Notes: generated by a model not told the origin, from the letters alone. DNA of 64,000 bases from Endozoicomonas sp. SCSIO W0465 (GCF_023716865.1 NZ_CP092417.1:5496001-5560000); one strand, 5' to 3'; shown: positions 47,200-56,682, numbered from the stretch's first letter. A program made the numbers and translations.

Positions 47200-49131
47200 A
47201 TGTCAACTCAGTTCTCCAACGTTTTACCCCTCAGCCCGGGCGGTAAAAATGAGTCCACGAAACTGGCTCTTTTTTCTGAATTAAACCAATTAGTCCATGA
47301 AATCATCTGTCCTGAGATTGATGCGCTGTTTTCAGTTTTATCGTCTAACTTAGAATCCCATCTGGAAGAAATCACCAATGATCAGGATATGATGCGCTGG
47401 GTCGATATAAAAAACCGTTTGAATAAGTCTGAATCCTTAATTCAAAATAGCTTCATTGAGCATTTGACCAGCACCGACAAAGAACAATCTTCTCAACAAA
47501 AAAGTGTCTTAACGCTTGAATTACTGGACAACTCCGAACTTGATCATCAACTGCTATGGCATTCTGCAGCCAATAACTTTGTGAACAGTAAAAACGCTGA
47601 GCGTATTTGCCGAATCAAAAGCAGTCTTGAGAACACTTATCCCCAACATGAGGGTACTTATCCAGCTACCCGGGAGCGGGTGTGCGAAAGTTTCTCCAAA
47701 GCCCTTGAAAACCTTCAACCTGATCGAGATATTGAACAACAGCTTTTCATCTGGTTTGCCAGACATCTTAACAAAACGGCTGATCAACTCTGGCTAAAGG
47801 TTGATCAGCTACTTATTAATAAAGGGCTGGAGCCCAAACATTTATCTCCGGTTAGACGATCGGAAAACAATACAGTCCCCGCCCCAGATCATCATCCCGT
47901 ATCAGCTCCCCGTTCCATGGATCGAATACAAACAGCCCCTAAGCAGGGCCATTACCCTGACATTGCAAACCCCGAGTTTCTGGATAGCCTTGCCGAGAAG
48001 CTGATATCCCGTCTGGAGGATATGCTTGCCGAAGACGAACTCATCCCTGAAGCCAAAGCAAACAGGGTCAAGACTATCGATCTGGCCAATGTCCTCAGCT
48101 CACTGCAACTGGAAGTTCTTGAGCAACACGTTTCAATAAGGAACCTCCACAACTCGGTCATAGATGCTCTGGAAGTACAGGGTGTGAACTCAAATCTCTC
48201 TCGCCATCATGAAGACCTTATCAATATGGTTGGCTGGTTATTTGAATACATTCTGGATGATCATCACCTGCCTGATGACGTCAAAAAAACCATGGCATTA
48301 TTGCAGATACCGATTTTAAAACAGGCAATCCTTGATGATGATTTTTTAACCCATAATAAGCACCCGGCCCGACGCTTATTAAACAATTTGACGTCCGCGG
48401 GCATCCTGTATTGCCGGGATACTCAACTAAGCAAACATGTGTTGTTACTGATTGAGTATACGGTACGTACCATCATTTCAGACCACAATGAAAACCCTAA
48501 TATATTTCAGGATTGCCTTGATGGATTTCAATTCAACCTGAATATCATCCTGCAACCAGAGGTTGAGCGTTCGGAAAAACAAAATCACGCTACTGAACCC
48601 AGCGAACAACCAGAAGAGATGCAGGTAACAGCATCCTCTGACGACAATACGATTGATTTCCGGTCAGAAAATTTCAAGAAAGAAGATTCCGAACTTGGAG
48701 AAGAGATAATTCTTTCCTGCGGACAGTCCGGTCTCAGCCTGAATAATTCACCCTTGTCTGAGCTCAACCCAGAGGCAACCGAAGACTCTCAGGAGCTTGA
48801 ACTGGTTCCTAATGAACCGAATGATGAAGCTGATGCGCAGGGGCACCACTCCTCATTTGCCCCTGTCATCATTGATGGACTTCACCCAGGTCAGTGGGTT
48901 GAGTTTATTGGTGAAGGTGACTCACACCGCCTCTGCTGCAAACTGGCCCGACTGAGCAAGGACAGTCATCGATATATTTTTGTCAATCGTTCGGGGATGC
49001 GTATTGCGGAGCGATCTGGAAGCGATCTCAAAAAGGGAATCGAAGACGGTTCCATCCGTGTTATGGCGGATAACCCGGTCTTCGACCGGGCTATCCAGGC
49101 TGTCCTGGAGCGATTCAAAAAACGTCTGTAA
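47200..49131 (+). CDS. DUF1631-family protein
   Basis: 643 residues from the ATG at 47200 (MSTQFSNVLPLSPGG); an upstream in-frame GTG or ATG start is possible. The body is helical (FSELNQLVHEIICPEIDALF). The middle matches DUF1631 (LSSLQLEVLEQHVSIRNLHN, IINMVGWLFEYILDDHHLPD-like block, IPILKQAILDDDFLTHNKHP). An acidic linker (about 470-560) follows. The C-terminal barrel GLHPGQWVEFIGEGDSHRLC, with YIFVNRSGMRIAE, resembles a PilZ-like end. The family occurs in gammaproteobacteria with unknown function. It is followed by an Hpt protein. Confidence 0.85.
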   Translation: MSTQFSNVLPLSPGGKNESTKLALFSELNQLVHEIICPEIDALFSVLSSNLESHLEEITNDQDMMRWVDIKNRLNKSESLIQNSFIEHLTSTDKEQSSQQKSVLTLELLDNSELDHQLLWHSAANNFVNSKNAERICRIKSSLENTYPQHEGTYPATRERVCESFSKALENLQPDRDIEQQLFIWFARHLNKTADQLWLKVDQLLINKGLEPKHLSPVRRSENNTVPAPDHHPVSAPRSMDRIQTAPKQGHYPDIANPEFLDSLAEKLISRLEDMLAEDELIPEAKANRVKTIDLANVLSSLQLEVLEQHVSIRNLHNSVIDALEVQGVNSNLSRHHEDLINMVGWLFEYILDDHHLPDDVKKTMALLQIPILKQAILDDDFLTHNKHPARRLLNNLTSAGILYCRDTQLSKHVLLLIEYTVRTIISDHNENPNIFQDCLDGFQFNLNIILQPEVERSEKQNHATEPSEQPEEMQVTASSDDNTIDFRSENFKKEDSELGEEIILSCGQSGLSLNNSPLSELNPEATEDSQELELVPNEPNDEADAQGHHSSFAPVIIDGLHPGQWVEFIGEGDSHRLCCKLARLSKDSHRYIFVNRSGMRIAERSGSDLKKGIEDGSIRVMADNPVFDRAIQAVLERFKKRL

Positions 49132-49304
49132 TGCTGCCTGAGGACACTCGCAGATAAAGCAAGAACAGAAGAATGTGAAAATTTTTCAGGCCTGCTGATG
49201 GCAATCTGGTAGAAACTTCAGTTATTGGACAGGCTCCTGACGACTAAAGCACTTGAGTTTAAAGGCGAAAAACTAATTTATTAATGATTTGTACAGGACG
49301 TTTT
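49132..49304. other. Intergenic region
   Basis: About 170 bp between the DUF1631 gene and the hpt-like gene with no ORF. A small hairpin follows the DUF1631 stop (GCCTGAGGACACTCGCAG), too weak to call a terminator. Confidence 0.35.
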
Positions 49305-49628
49305 ATGATCAATCTGGAAAATTTACATCAAATCACCGACGGTGATGAGGTACTTCTGGAAGAGTTGTTATCTACATTTTTCCAGAGTACCCGAGAAGAC
49401 ATCCTTAATTTGAAAGCAGCGGTCAACAATCAGCAAACCGCGCTAATTGTCAACTTTGCCCACCGGATTAAAGGCGGTGCTGCAGTGGTCGGAGCAGAGC
49501 ATCTGGTAACACTTGCCGGAGACCTGGAGCAATCAGGACAGCAAATGGAGCCTGAGCGTTATGATCCTCTATTTCTTCAACTGCAAGATACGTTTAACCG
49601 TATTGAAGCCCTGCATCCTAACCTATGA
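49305..49628 (+). CDS. Hpt-domain phosphotransfer protein
   Basis: 107 residues from the ATG at 49305, preceded by ACAGGACG. It is a four-helix Hpt module with the phosphorylatable His at residue 53 in the motif NFAHRIKGGAAVVGAEHL (HRxKGxA). It would relay phosphate between a hybrid kinase and a response regulator. No kinase or receiver is adjacent, so its partners lie elsewhere. Its end overlaps the convergent membrane-protein gene by 6 bp. Confidence 0.9.
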   Translation: MINLENLHQITDGDEVLLEELLSTFFQSTREDILNLKAAVNNQQTALIVNFAHRIKGGAAVVGAEHLVTLAGDLEQSGQQMEPERYDPLFLQLQDTFNRIEALHPNL

Positions 49629-50285
49629 AAGCGGCTGACTGGTCAAGCTGAACAGGCGGAAACCAACTACAACGGCAAACGCCATAAAGGGCGCCTGAAG
49701 AATACCGCCCATTATTTGTAACAGCAGCACACTCTCCTGGTCTATTAATAAATAACGGATGAGGTATTGTGAGGACGTTAGAGCAAGCAAGAGTAAAGTA
49801 AAAGGCAAAAACAACAAGGACCATTGCCCCCTTGTCTGGTTAAAACTGGCCTTAATAGCCTCCATTGGCGGCTCTCCTTTCAGGACCACCCGAAACTCCA
49901 CAAACATCAATTTGTACAGTAGATAAAATCCGGGTATCAGGTAAAGGCTAAAGCCAAGCATGACTATTACCAACACGATCAGGTAACTGATCGCCAACTG
50001 GAAGTAGATACCCATCGACTTTATTAAACTGCCATAAAGGCTTAAATTCCCGCCCTGGTCACGACTGGCGATAAAGAAAATCGCTGCTCCCATAGCAAGG
50101 GGCTCGATCAACACTGAAATAAACAGATCTGCAAATCCACCACTCATCTCGCTACTGCCGGCAAAAGACTGGTGGAGGTATAATCCGACGATTTCGGACG
50201 GGATAGCGGACAATAGAAACAAGCCCGTCAGGCTCACGCCATAAAGGGCGAAAAAATGTAGCGACTGGACAATAGAAAGCATCAA
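49623..50285 (-). CDS. Membrane protein, YciC-like
   Basis: 220 residues with about six hydrophobic helices (for example LFLLSAIPSEIVGLYL, AISYLIVLVIVMLGFSLYLI, LLFLPFTLLLLAL). The segment YLIPGFYLLYKLMFVEFRVV, followed by GEPPMEAIKASFNQTRGQW, resembles the YciC/UPF0259 type, where a similar loop sits between helices. The role is unknown. It lies downstream of the SDR gene on the same strand with a 20-bp gap, so the two may be co-transcribed. Confidence 0.65.
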   Translation of the reverse strand: MMLSIVQSLHFFALYGVSLTGLFLLSAIPSEIVGLYLHQSFAGSSEMSGGFADLFISVLIEPLAMGAAIFFIASRDQGGNLSLYGSLIKSMGIYFQLAISYLIVLVIVMLGFSLYLIPGFYLLYKLMFVEFRVVLKGEPPMEAIKASFNQTRGQWSLLFLPFTLLLLALTSSQYLIRYLLIDQESVLLLQIMGGILQAPFMAFAVVVGFRLFSLTSQPLS

Positions 50286-50305
50286 ATTTCACCCGATTAA
50301 TCAAC

Positions 50306-51001
50306 CTACCAGGGAATCACTGCCCCATCATAATTGATGAACTGGCCACTGTTTTTCAACGAAAGTTGCTCAATAACCTTACGAATCCCCCTGATGGATG
50401 TCTCTGTATCTATCAGGGCATTGGCGCCCCCCATATCGGTCTGAACCCAACCCGGATGCAATATACCAACGCTAATTCCCTTCTCAGCAAGATCAACGGC
50501 GAGACTCTTACCCACAGCATTTAATGCCGCTTTAGCAGATCGATAGATATAACTACCCCCCCTCTGGTTGTCCCCCATACTGCCCATTTTGCTGGACATC
50601 ATAATAATTTTCTTGTCATGACTCTGGGCTACCTTCCCGACCAACGCCTGAGTCACCATCATTGGGGCCACAGTATCAACTCGCAAAACCTCCATCCACG
50701 GGTCAACGGTCACTTGATCATACGACAGACCCGGAGGGCCATAAATCCCGGCATTATTGATCAGGATATCGATGGGTTCTTCAATCACATACTGCAGGTT
50801 GTGAATCATCCCTGGCTGAGTAATATCCAGAGGTACCAGTTCAAATTGATAGCCTGCACTGCGTTTAAGCTCAAGCAGTTTCTGTGACTGTTCCGGAGAC
50901 CGACAACAACCATAAACTTTGGCACCTTCCGCCAGGTATTGACGGCACAGCTCCAGACCAAGCCCTCGGCTCACTCCGGTCACCACAACTATTTTCTGCA
51001 T
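50306..51001 (-). CDS. SDR-family oxidoreductase
   Basis: A 231-residue classical short-chain dehydrogenase. The Rossmann motif is VVTGVSRGLGLELCR (TGxxxGxG, residues 8-15). The NNAG motif is in DILINNAGIYGPPG. The catalytic Ser lies in IIMMSSKMGSMGDN and the Tyr/Lys pair in YIYRSAKAALNAVG (YxxxK). The C-terminal VGILHPGWVQTDMGG is typical of the C-factor/CsgA-like group. The substrate is unknown. NADP use is suggested by the Arg in CCRSPEQ after strand 2. Confidence 0.9.
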   Translation of the reverse strand: MQKIVVVTGVSRGLGLELCRQYLAEGAKVYGCCRSPEQSQKLLELKRSAGYQFELVPLDITQPGMIHNLQYVIEEPIDILINNAGIYGPPGLSYDQVTVDPWMEVLRVDTVAPMMVTQALVGKVAQSHDKKIIMMSSKMGSMGDNQRGGSYIYRSAKAALNAVGKSLAVDLAEKGISVGILHPGWVQTDMGGANALIDTETSIRGIRKVIEQLSLKNSGQFINYDGAVIPW

Positions 51002-51122
51002 ACAGACTCCCCGGGATAAACTGGCGGCTTCTGGTAGAAATCAAGCGAAAGCCGCCGATAATTCATCTTACTAGTAAACGAAGAAAAAAACTTACAGAAC
51101 GCTTTATTATGGCAAACCAGGG

Positions 51123-51887
51123 ATGGGAAAGATGCCTCCAAAAATAACAGGCGACAACCAAACACCCTATATACCAGCACAAAAGGGCCATACCTCCTCT
51201 GCCGAGACAAGCACCAGTCATATAGGACGACCAGTCAGTAAAGCCAAGGTAACGCCCCAATCAGACAAAACCGGTAATGCAACCCGTAATCTGGCCGTTG
51301 GCAGACGTCAGGTTGAATCTCTATCTCCCGACAATCTGGAAATGATAAAGGTACTTGCAAGGCAAAACCAATGGGGGGGAGTTCGGGCAGCAATAATTTC
51401 TTGTACAACTCGGGCTCAATTGGATGAAGCCTTGGCTTCAATAAACCCTCAAGTTAGTACTATGCCGGTTGAGACTCAACAGGCAATAGGGGATCACTTT
51501 GGGGAACTCTGGGTAAAGGAGGCAACTCCCATTCTGACTGAAGGGCTCACTGACGGAGCAGAGCATGAAAATCTCGGGAGCCTTGAACTGATTATTCAAC
51601 GTTCTGATGAGCATGATAGCCCACTGGGCGCAATGATAAGAGTATCGGTCGACAGCTATATTCGGGAACACTCCTTAACAGGGATTAATCGTGCCCAAAT
51701 GATTAATAACATTACCCGGAAATTTCATGACCAGATCAATCAAATAATGATCAAGCAGGAGGAGTTACTCAATAAAGACCCTGTCTTCACAGAAAAAATA
51801 TCCCAAGCACGAAATCAACGACGAATCGAACAAAATTATCTTCAGGAAAAAAGCCAAAGCCCTGAAAAAACTTCACCCGCAGCTTGA
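51123..51887 (+). CDS. Hypothetical protein, 254 residues
   Basis: The start is MGKMPPKITGDNQTPYIP; the nearest upstream purines (CCAGGGATGGGAAAG) suggest either this ATG at 51123 or one at 51132. The N-terminal 60 residues are Ser/Thr/Pro-rich and disordered. A helical domain follows (RQVESLSPDNLEMIKVLARQ, SYIREHSLTGINRAQMINNI). No signal peptide or transmembrane segment is seen. A disordered start plus a helical body occurs in type III secreted effectors, and sct genes lie 9 kb away, but this is only a hint. No family recognised. Confidence 0.6.
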   Translation: MGKMPPKITGDNQTPYIPAQKGHTSSAETSTSHIGRPVSKAKVTPQSDKTGNATRNLAVGRRQVESLSPDNLEMIKVLARQNQWGGVRAAIISCTTRAQLDEALASINPQVSTMPVETQQAIGDHFGELWVKEATPILTEGLTDGAEHENLGSLELIIQRSDEHDSPLGAMIRVSVDSYIREHSLTGINRAQMINNITRKFHDQINQIMIKQEELLNKDPVFTEKISQARNQRRIEQNYLQEKSQSPEKTSPAA

Positions 51888-51949
51888 CTTTCTATCCATA
51901 ACTTTCCATCCATGAGAAGGGGCTTACTCAGCCCCTTCGTACAATCTGA

Positions 51950-52303
51950 TCAAACCAGCAATAAAGCAATGGTTGCCAGGCTGAGAATCAACGTACCACC
52001 ATAACAGGCCACTTTTACCCCAACCCCCGGGTGAAAGCCCAGATCGTGGGCACCGTGGTAAATACGGTGAATACAGGCCCAGTAAGAAGGCACCAAAGCC
52101 ACCATCAGTGCCAACTTGCCAATCCAGCTCTCCAGAAAGAACGCTGACATTCGCTCGTAAGAGAGCGCTTCTGCCGGAATAATTTCCAGAGGCACGCCCA
52201 GACCAACCACAAAAATAATGGCCGGAAAGAAAAAGGCGATGGTCGTACCACCCGCCCCAAACAGACTCCACAACAGAGGTTCAATATGACGTTTATTACT
52301 CAT
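51950..52303 (-). CDS. frdD: Fumarate reductase membrane anchor subunit D
   Basis: 117 residues from the ATG at 52303, which has TAGGAGAGGGAG upstream. It shows the FrdD signatures PLLWSLFGAGGTTIAFFFPA, EALSYERMSAFFLESW and CIHRIYHGAHDLGFHPG, very like E. coli FrdD (ALSYERVLAF, LHRMHHAMHDL). It has three membrane helices. With FrdC it anchors FrdAB and binds quinone for fumarate respiration. Last gene of the frdABCD operon. A stem GAAGGGGCTGAGTAAGCCCC (minus strand, about 51919-51938) lies beyond its stop. Confidence 0.93.
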   Translation of the reverse strand: MSNKRHIEPLLWSLFGAGGTTIAFFFPAIIFVVGLGVPLEIIPAEALSYERMSAFFLESWIGKLALMVALVPSYWACIHRIYHGAHDLGFHPGVGVKVACYGGTLILSLATIALLLV

Positions 52304-52710
52304 GCTCCCTCTCCTATCCCCGTCAAAGTCCCATGGTGGCCGCAGCCAGAATGATGGCAGAAACCACCGCCAGGCCAACGTACATCAACTTGTTAACCAC
52401 ACTGTCTTTTACCATTTTACGAATCTGCTGTGGCAGAACGCGGGGCGTCATATCGAAATAGGTGACGGCATGGTAAAGGGTCAGGCCCAGGGTAACCACG
52501 GTAAACAAAATCATTAGTGGGTTGGCCTGAAAAGCAAGCCAGCTATTCCAGGCAGCTTCACCTCTAACCAGCTGAACCAGGCCGACAAACAGGTTGATGG
52601 CATACAGACCATCAACTACGCAGGAGGATTCCCGTACCATGTACTGGCGGTAAAAGGGATGATCCATATACCAGGTGCGCTTCATAGGACGCACATAGGG
52701 GCGACGACTC

Positions 52711-53822
52711 TAGGACTTACGCATTGATGACACCGATAAATTTTGGTAGGAGGTGATCCTTCCCCTTTGCAAAACTCTCAATGAAAGCGCCTATTGTCTC
52801 TTTAAACAGCCCCCGTTGGTGCTGATAAATATTCGTAAACTCCTGCTCTATCTGCATTTTCTGGAGATAAACAAAAGCTAAAATTGCAGCAAATATATGG
52901 TTTCTGACGGGTCGTTCGCTGCGAACCTGAAAGTGCTCAATATGGCAAACCTGCTTGATCGCCCTGTGAAACTGTTCGATCTGCCAGTGCTGGTCATGGA
53001 TCTGCTTGAAGTCATTGCGTTCAAAAGGGACTTCCTCTGGCAAGTAAACCACGTAGTGGCGACGCTGGTCTTTTAGCATCGTCCTGAACAACCGGATCTT
53101 ACCGAAGTCTTTGAGCCATACATCCAGACCATTGTCGGGGATGTCGAGGTGTTGAACCTGCTGCCATTTACCTTTTTCCAGTGATACTGTCCTGTTTTTC
53201 TCAACGGCAAACATAAACCCAGTCTGATGGTTTTTAATCGTCTTCAGGTTAGTCGTGCAGCTGTACCAGGAGTCACCGGTAACGAACGCTGGCTTCAGCC
53301 CCCATACCAGCACTTCAATCAACATTTCACGGAAGTAGTCGTTTTTTGTCTTGTCTTCCGATTTGTCGTATATCCTGTAATTCACCGGCATATGGCGCCC
53401 GGATACGTCGGTGTAATAAAGGGTGATGAGGTTAACTCCCTTAACCACTCGGTGATGTTTACCCGACCAAAAGTGGCCAACCAGTGCCACGGAGTAGCTA
53501 TAAGGTTTGTCGAGCACGCTGTCATCAACGCTCAGGGTGCCGCCAATAGGGTTTAAACTTTTGACTGCTTCATCGTACATATCTTTGGGCTGATAGTTTT
53601 CACGCTTAAGAAAGCGGTTTGCGCTATCGTGAGAAAAGTCGGTAACCTCGGCCAGTCTTGTGCATGTTGATGATTTTGGCTCACTAATCAAAAAGCCAAT
53701 GTATTTTGCAAGAGTGCATCGTGCAGTGGTCGGTCGAGTGGTAGTTCTCACTTTCATCCCTGAAGACATCTGTTTTTTGGCATTATCAAATTTTAGAGCC
53801 TGTTGTCAATGCGTAAGTCCTA
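52711..53822 (-). mobile_element. IS701/IS4-like element 2 (in frdC)
   Basis: A 1112-bp element with inverted ends TAGGACTTACGCATTGA / TCAATGCGTAAGTCCTA and the 5-bp duplication GACTC (52706-52710 and 53823-53827). Confidence 0.92.
52717..53769 (-). CDS. IS701/IS4-like DDE transposase
   Basis: 350 residues. The catalytic blocks are TLSVDDSVLDKPYSYSVALV (Asp pair), PAFVTGDSWYSCTTNLKTIK (second Asp) and QIHDQHWQIEQFHRAIKQVC (Glu in the HWQIExFH signature). The same overall layout as the protein at 2997-4055 (352 residues), but the sequences differ strongly. Intact. It reads in the same direction as frd, so its transcription could continue into frdC. Confidence 0.87.
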   Translation of the reverse strand: MSSGMKVRTTTRPTTARCTLAKYIGFLISEPKSSTCTRLAEVTDFSHDSANRFLKRENYQPKDMYDEAVKSLNPIGGTLSVDDSVLDKPYSYSVALVGHFWSGKHHRVVKGVNLITLYYTDVSGRHMPVNYRIYDKSEDKTKNDYFREMLIEVLVWGLKPAFVTGDSWYSCTTNLKTIKNHQTGFMFAVEKNRTVSLEKGKWQQVQHLDIPDNGLDVWLKDFGKIRLFRTMLKDQRRHYVVYLPEEVPFERNDFKQIHDQHWQIEQFHRAIKQVCHIEHFQVRSERPVRNHIFAAILAFVYLQKMQIEQEFTNIYQHQRGLFKETIGAFIESFAKGKDHLLPKFIGVINA

Positions 53823-53828
53823 GACTCA

Positions 53829-54578
53829 TCACTTGTCTCCTTTACGTGGCATCAGGAAAGAGAGCGCCCAATCCTGGGAACCCTGCAGTTTGTTCTGGTT
53901 GATGGCAGCGGCCGGGTCAACATTCTTTGGACAAACCTCAGAACAGTAGCCCACAAATGTACAGGACCAGACACCATTCTTGCCCTGAATCACTTCAGTA
54001 CGCTGCTCATAGCCATCATCACGGCTGTCCAGGTTATAACGGTGGCCCAGAGCAATCACCGCAGGACCGGTAAACAGTGGGTTCAAGCCCATCTGTGGAC
54101 ACGCGGAGTAGCAGAGCATGCAGTTAATACACATGGAAAACTGCTTATAAAGGCCCATTTGCTGAGGCGTCTGCTTATTCACACCCTCTCGAACCGGCTT
54201 CTCCATCGCATTGATGATGTAAGGTTTCACTGACTCCAGCTTCTTGATGAAGTCTTCAGAGTCAATCACCAGATCCTTTTCGATCGGGAAGTTAGCCAGT
54301 GGCTCTACCCGAATGGTGTTCGGGTAGAAATCCCGGAGGAAAGTTTCACAGCCAAGCTTTGGTGTACCATTAATGACCATGCCACAGCTGCCACACACCG
54401 CCATACGGCAGGACCAGCGGTAAGCCAGGCTGGAATCCAGTTCATCCTTGATATGCTCAAGGGCATCCAGCATGGACCAGGCTTCCACATAAGGAATAGT
54501 GAAAGTGCCAAATGTCGGCTTATCATCGGTTTCTGGGTTATAACGCAGAATCTCGATGGTTATGGTTTTATCACTCAT
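53829..54578 (-). CDS. frdB: Fumarate reductase iron-sulfur subunit
   Basis: 249 residues (E. coli FrdB is 244). The [2Fe-2S] motif is YRWSCRMAVCGSCGMVINGT with a distal Cys in KLGCETFL. The [4Fe-4S] and [3Fe-4S] ligands are in CINCMLCYSACPQMG and FVGYCSEVCPKNVDP. The start MSDKTITIEILRYNPETD fits FrdB. It transfers electrons from the quinol site in FrdCD to the flavin of FrdA. It begins 9 bp after frdA. Confidence 0.95.
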   Translation of the reverse strand: MSDKTITIEILRYNPETDDKPTFGTFTIPYVEAWSMLDALEHIKDELDSSLAYRWSCRMAVCGSCGMVINGTPKLGCETFLRDFYPNTIRVEPLANFPIEKDLVIDSEDFIKKLESVKPYIINAMEKPVREGVNKQTPQQMGLYKQFSMCINCMLCYSACPQMGLNPLFTGPAVIALGHRYNLDSRDDGYEQRTEVIQGKNGVWSCTFVGYCSEVCPKNVDPAAAINQNKLQGSQDWALSFLMPRKGDK

Positions 54579-54587
54579 GGGGCCTCC

Positions 54588-56378
54588 TTACTTCCCTTCG
54601 CCGTTTTTCTCAGCCGCATTCTTCTCGGCTGCGGCGCCATAGACACGCTCTTCTGGCTGGAAGCGGGTTACATTCACGTCCTCATATTCCAGACGAGGCT
54701 TGGCATCACCGTTATAGAAGGTGACGGAGTGTTTCAGGAAGTTGACATCATCACGGGCTTCAAAGCCATCAATACGCTGGTGCGCACCACGGGACTCTTT
54801 ACGCTCAACACCACCAATGGCCATACACTCAGCAACCATCAGGGAGCTTTGTAGCTCAAAGGCCTGCAGCAGTTCGGTATTGAAGACCTTGCTCTTGTCT
54901 TCCACCTTGACGTTTTTGAAACGCTCACGCAGTTCGGAGATCTTGTCCAGACCGGCCTGCATCTCTTCACCCACCCGGTAAATGCCAAAGCTGTCTTCCA
55001 TGGTTTTCACCATTTCATGACGCAGGTGAGATGCTTTTTCAGTGCCGTTGGCGTTACGCAGACTTTCGATGGCTGCCAGGTGCGCTTTTGCCTGGTCCAG
55101 CAATTTGCGTTCGTCAGACATTATATTCTGGCTGGCAAAATCAGCCGCGCTTTCACCGGCAACCTTACCGAAGACCACAGTCTCTGCCAGAGAGTTGGAG
55201 CCGAGACGGTTGGCACCGTGCATACCAACGCTGGCACATTCACCGGCAGCGAAAAGACCGGCCAGATCGGTGGCACAGTTGATGTCCGCTCTGACACCAC
55301 CCATGGTGTAATGAACCGCAGGACGAACCGGAATTGGCTGATGAACCGGATCAACCCCCAGGTAGTTTTTTGCCAGGGAGCAGATCAGTGGCAGACGCTC
55401 CATCAGCTTTTGTTCGCCCAGATGACGCAGGTCCAGATGCACCGCATCACCCAGTGGCGTTTCAATGGTGCGGCCTTTACGCTGCTCCTGCCAGAAGGCC
55501 TGGGAAAGCTTGTCACGTGGCCCCAGTTCCATGTATTTGTTCTTTGGTTGACCAACCGGAGTCTCTGGCCCCAGACCATAATCCTGCAGGTAACGGTAAC
55601 CATCCTTGTTCAACAGGATACCGCCTTCACCACGACAACCTTCCGTCATCAATACACCGGAGCCTGGCAGACCGGTTGGGTGGTACTGAACAAATTCCAT
55701 ATCACGCAGCGGTGCACCAGCACGCAGGGCCATGGCATGACCGTCACCGGTCACAATGGCACCGTTGGTGTTGAAACGGAAAATACGACCAGAGCCGCCT
55801 GTTGCCAGAACCACTGATTTCGCCAGGAATACTTTTGGCTCGCCAGTTTTCACTTCAATGGCAACAACGCCCTGAGCACGGCCATCTTCCATGATCAGGT
55901 CAGTGGCAAAATACTCATCGAAGCGCTCAATGGATGGGTGCTTGGTGGATGTCTGGAACAACGTGTGAAGCATATGGAAGCCGGACTTGTCGGCAGCAAA
56001 CCAGGTGCGCTCAATTTTCATACCACCAAAAGCACGAACGTTTACGTTACCGTCGTCCTTACGGTTCCATGGGCAACCCCAGTGCTCCAGGCGAATCATC
56101 TCTTCGGTGGCGTGGGAAACAAAGTAATCCACAACATCCTGATCGCAGAGCCAGTCGCCACCGGCAACCGTGTCAACAAAGTGGTTTTCCAGAGAGTCAT
56201 GATCCTGAATGACACCGGCTGAACCGCCTTCTGCTGCCACCGTATGACTCCGCATAGGGTAGACTTTGGAAATCAATGCTACTTTGAGCTCAGGATTTTT
56301 TTCGGCAACGGCAATCGCAGCCCGAAGACCGGCACCTCCGGCACCGACAATGGCTACATCAGCCTTTATGACCTGCAT
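54588..56378 (-). CDS. frdA: Fumarate reductase flavoprotein subunit
   Basis: 596 residues from the ATG at 56378 (MQVIKADVAIVGAGGAGL), chosen because it aligns with E. coli FrdA (MQTFQADLAIVGAGGAG); AGAGG lies upstream. The FAD-binding GAGGAGLRAAI and the flavinylation site RSHTVAAEGGSAG are present. The substrate site includes QYHPTGLPGSGVLMTEGCRG and, further on, GLFAAGECASVGMHGANRLG. It reduces fumarate to succinate in anaerobic respiration. First gene of frdABCD. Confidence 0.95.
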   Translation of the reverse strand: MQVIKADVAIVGAGGAGLRAAIAVAEKNPELKVALISKVYPMRSHTVAAEGGSAGVIQDHDSLENHFVDTVAGGDWLCDQDVVDYFVSHATEEMIRLEHWGCPWNRKDDGNVNVRAFGGMKIERTWFAADKSGFHMLHTLFQTSTKHPSIERFDEYFATDLIMEDGRAQGVVAIEVKTGEPKVFLAKSVVLATGGSGRIFRFNTNGAIVTGDGHAMALRAGAPLRDMEFVQYHPTGLPGSGVLMTEGCRGEGGILLNKDGYRYLQDYGLGPETPVGQPKNKYMELGPRDKLSQAFWQEQRKGRTIETPLGDAVHLDLRHLGEQKLMERLPLICSLAKNYLGVDPVHQPIPVRPAVHYTMGGVRADINCATDLAGLFAAGECASVGMHGANRLGSNSLAETVVFGKVAGESAADFASQNIMSDERKLLDQAKAHLAAIESLRNANGTEKASHLRHEMVKTMEDSFGIYRVGEEMQAGLDKISELRERFKNVKVEDKSKVFNTELLQAFELQSSLMVAECMAIGGVERKESRGAHQRIDGFEARDDVNFLKHSVTFYNGDAKPRLEYEDVNVTRFQPEERVYGAAAEKNAAEKNGEGK

Positions 56379-56682
56379 ACGCAAACCTCTACCACTGTTC
56401 ACCACCATCTCCGGGAAGAGTCCCAAACAGAGACAGCCAGCGAACTGGCTAAATTGAATAATTAAAGAAGGGTTAAAAATCTAGAACCGAAGTTTATATA
56501 ACCAAAAAAATTAAAGCCATTGACTTAGAACAAAGATTAATCAGATTTTCGGAAAAAACATATTTTTAATATGAACAAACAGCATTAACCACTATAAACG
56601 ACAGTTTAAATTTTAATGTATGCAGATCTATTGTTTAATTAACCAAAGGTTCACTTTTCATTCTCAACTTACGCAAAAAAAC
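56379..56682. other. frd promoter region
   Basis: About 300 bp between the divergent-facing ends of frdA (start) and the permease gene (3' end). It is AT-rich. An FNR-like site (TTGAT-N4-ATCAA) would be expected for frd, but I do not see a convincing one. The 3' terminator of the permease gene must also lie here. Confidence 0.45.

Larger units (their letters stand above)
52323..53829 (-). pseudogene. frdC: Fumarate reductase membrane subunit C, split by IS701-like element
   Basis: Without the IS the gene is 130 codons (E. coli FrdC is 131 aa) starting MSRRPYVRPMKRTWYMDH at the ATG 53829, whose A overlaps the frdB stop TGA. The IS (52711-53822 with GACTC duplicated) enters in codon 3. The remaining downstream part can still start at a GTG at 52694 or the ATG 9 bp further, losing only about 8 residues before the first helix. 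FrdC might thus still be made if a promoter or read-through exists. Membrane blocks FYRQYMVRESSCVVDGLYAI and NPLMILFTVVTLGLTLYHAV match FrdC. Confidence 0.88.

Noticed and set aside
54453..55817. Plus-strand frames opposite frdA and frdB (133-266 codons)
   Set aside because: Antisense shadows of highly conserved fumarate reductase genes.
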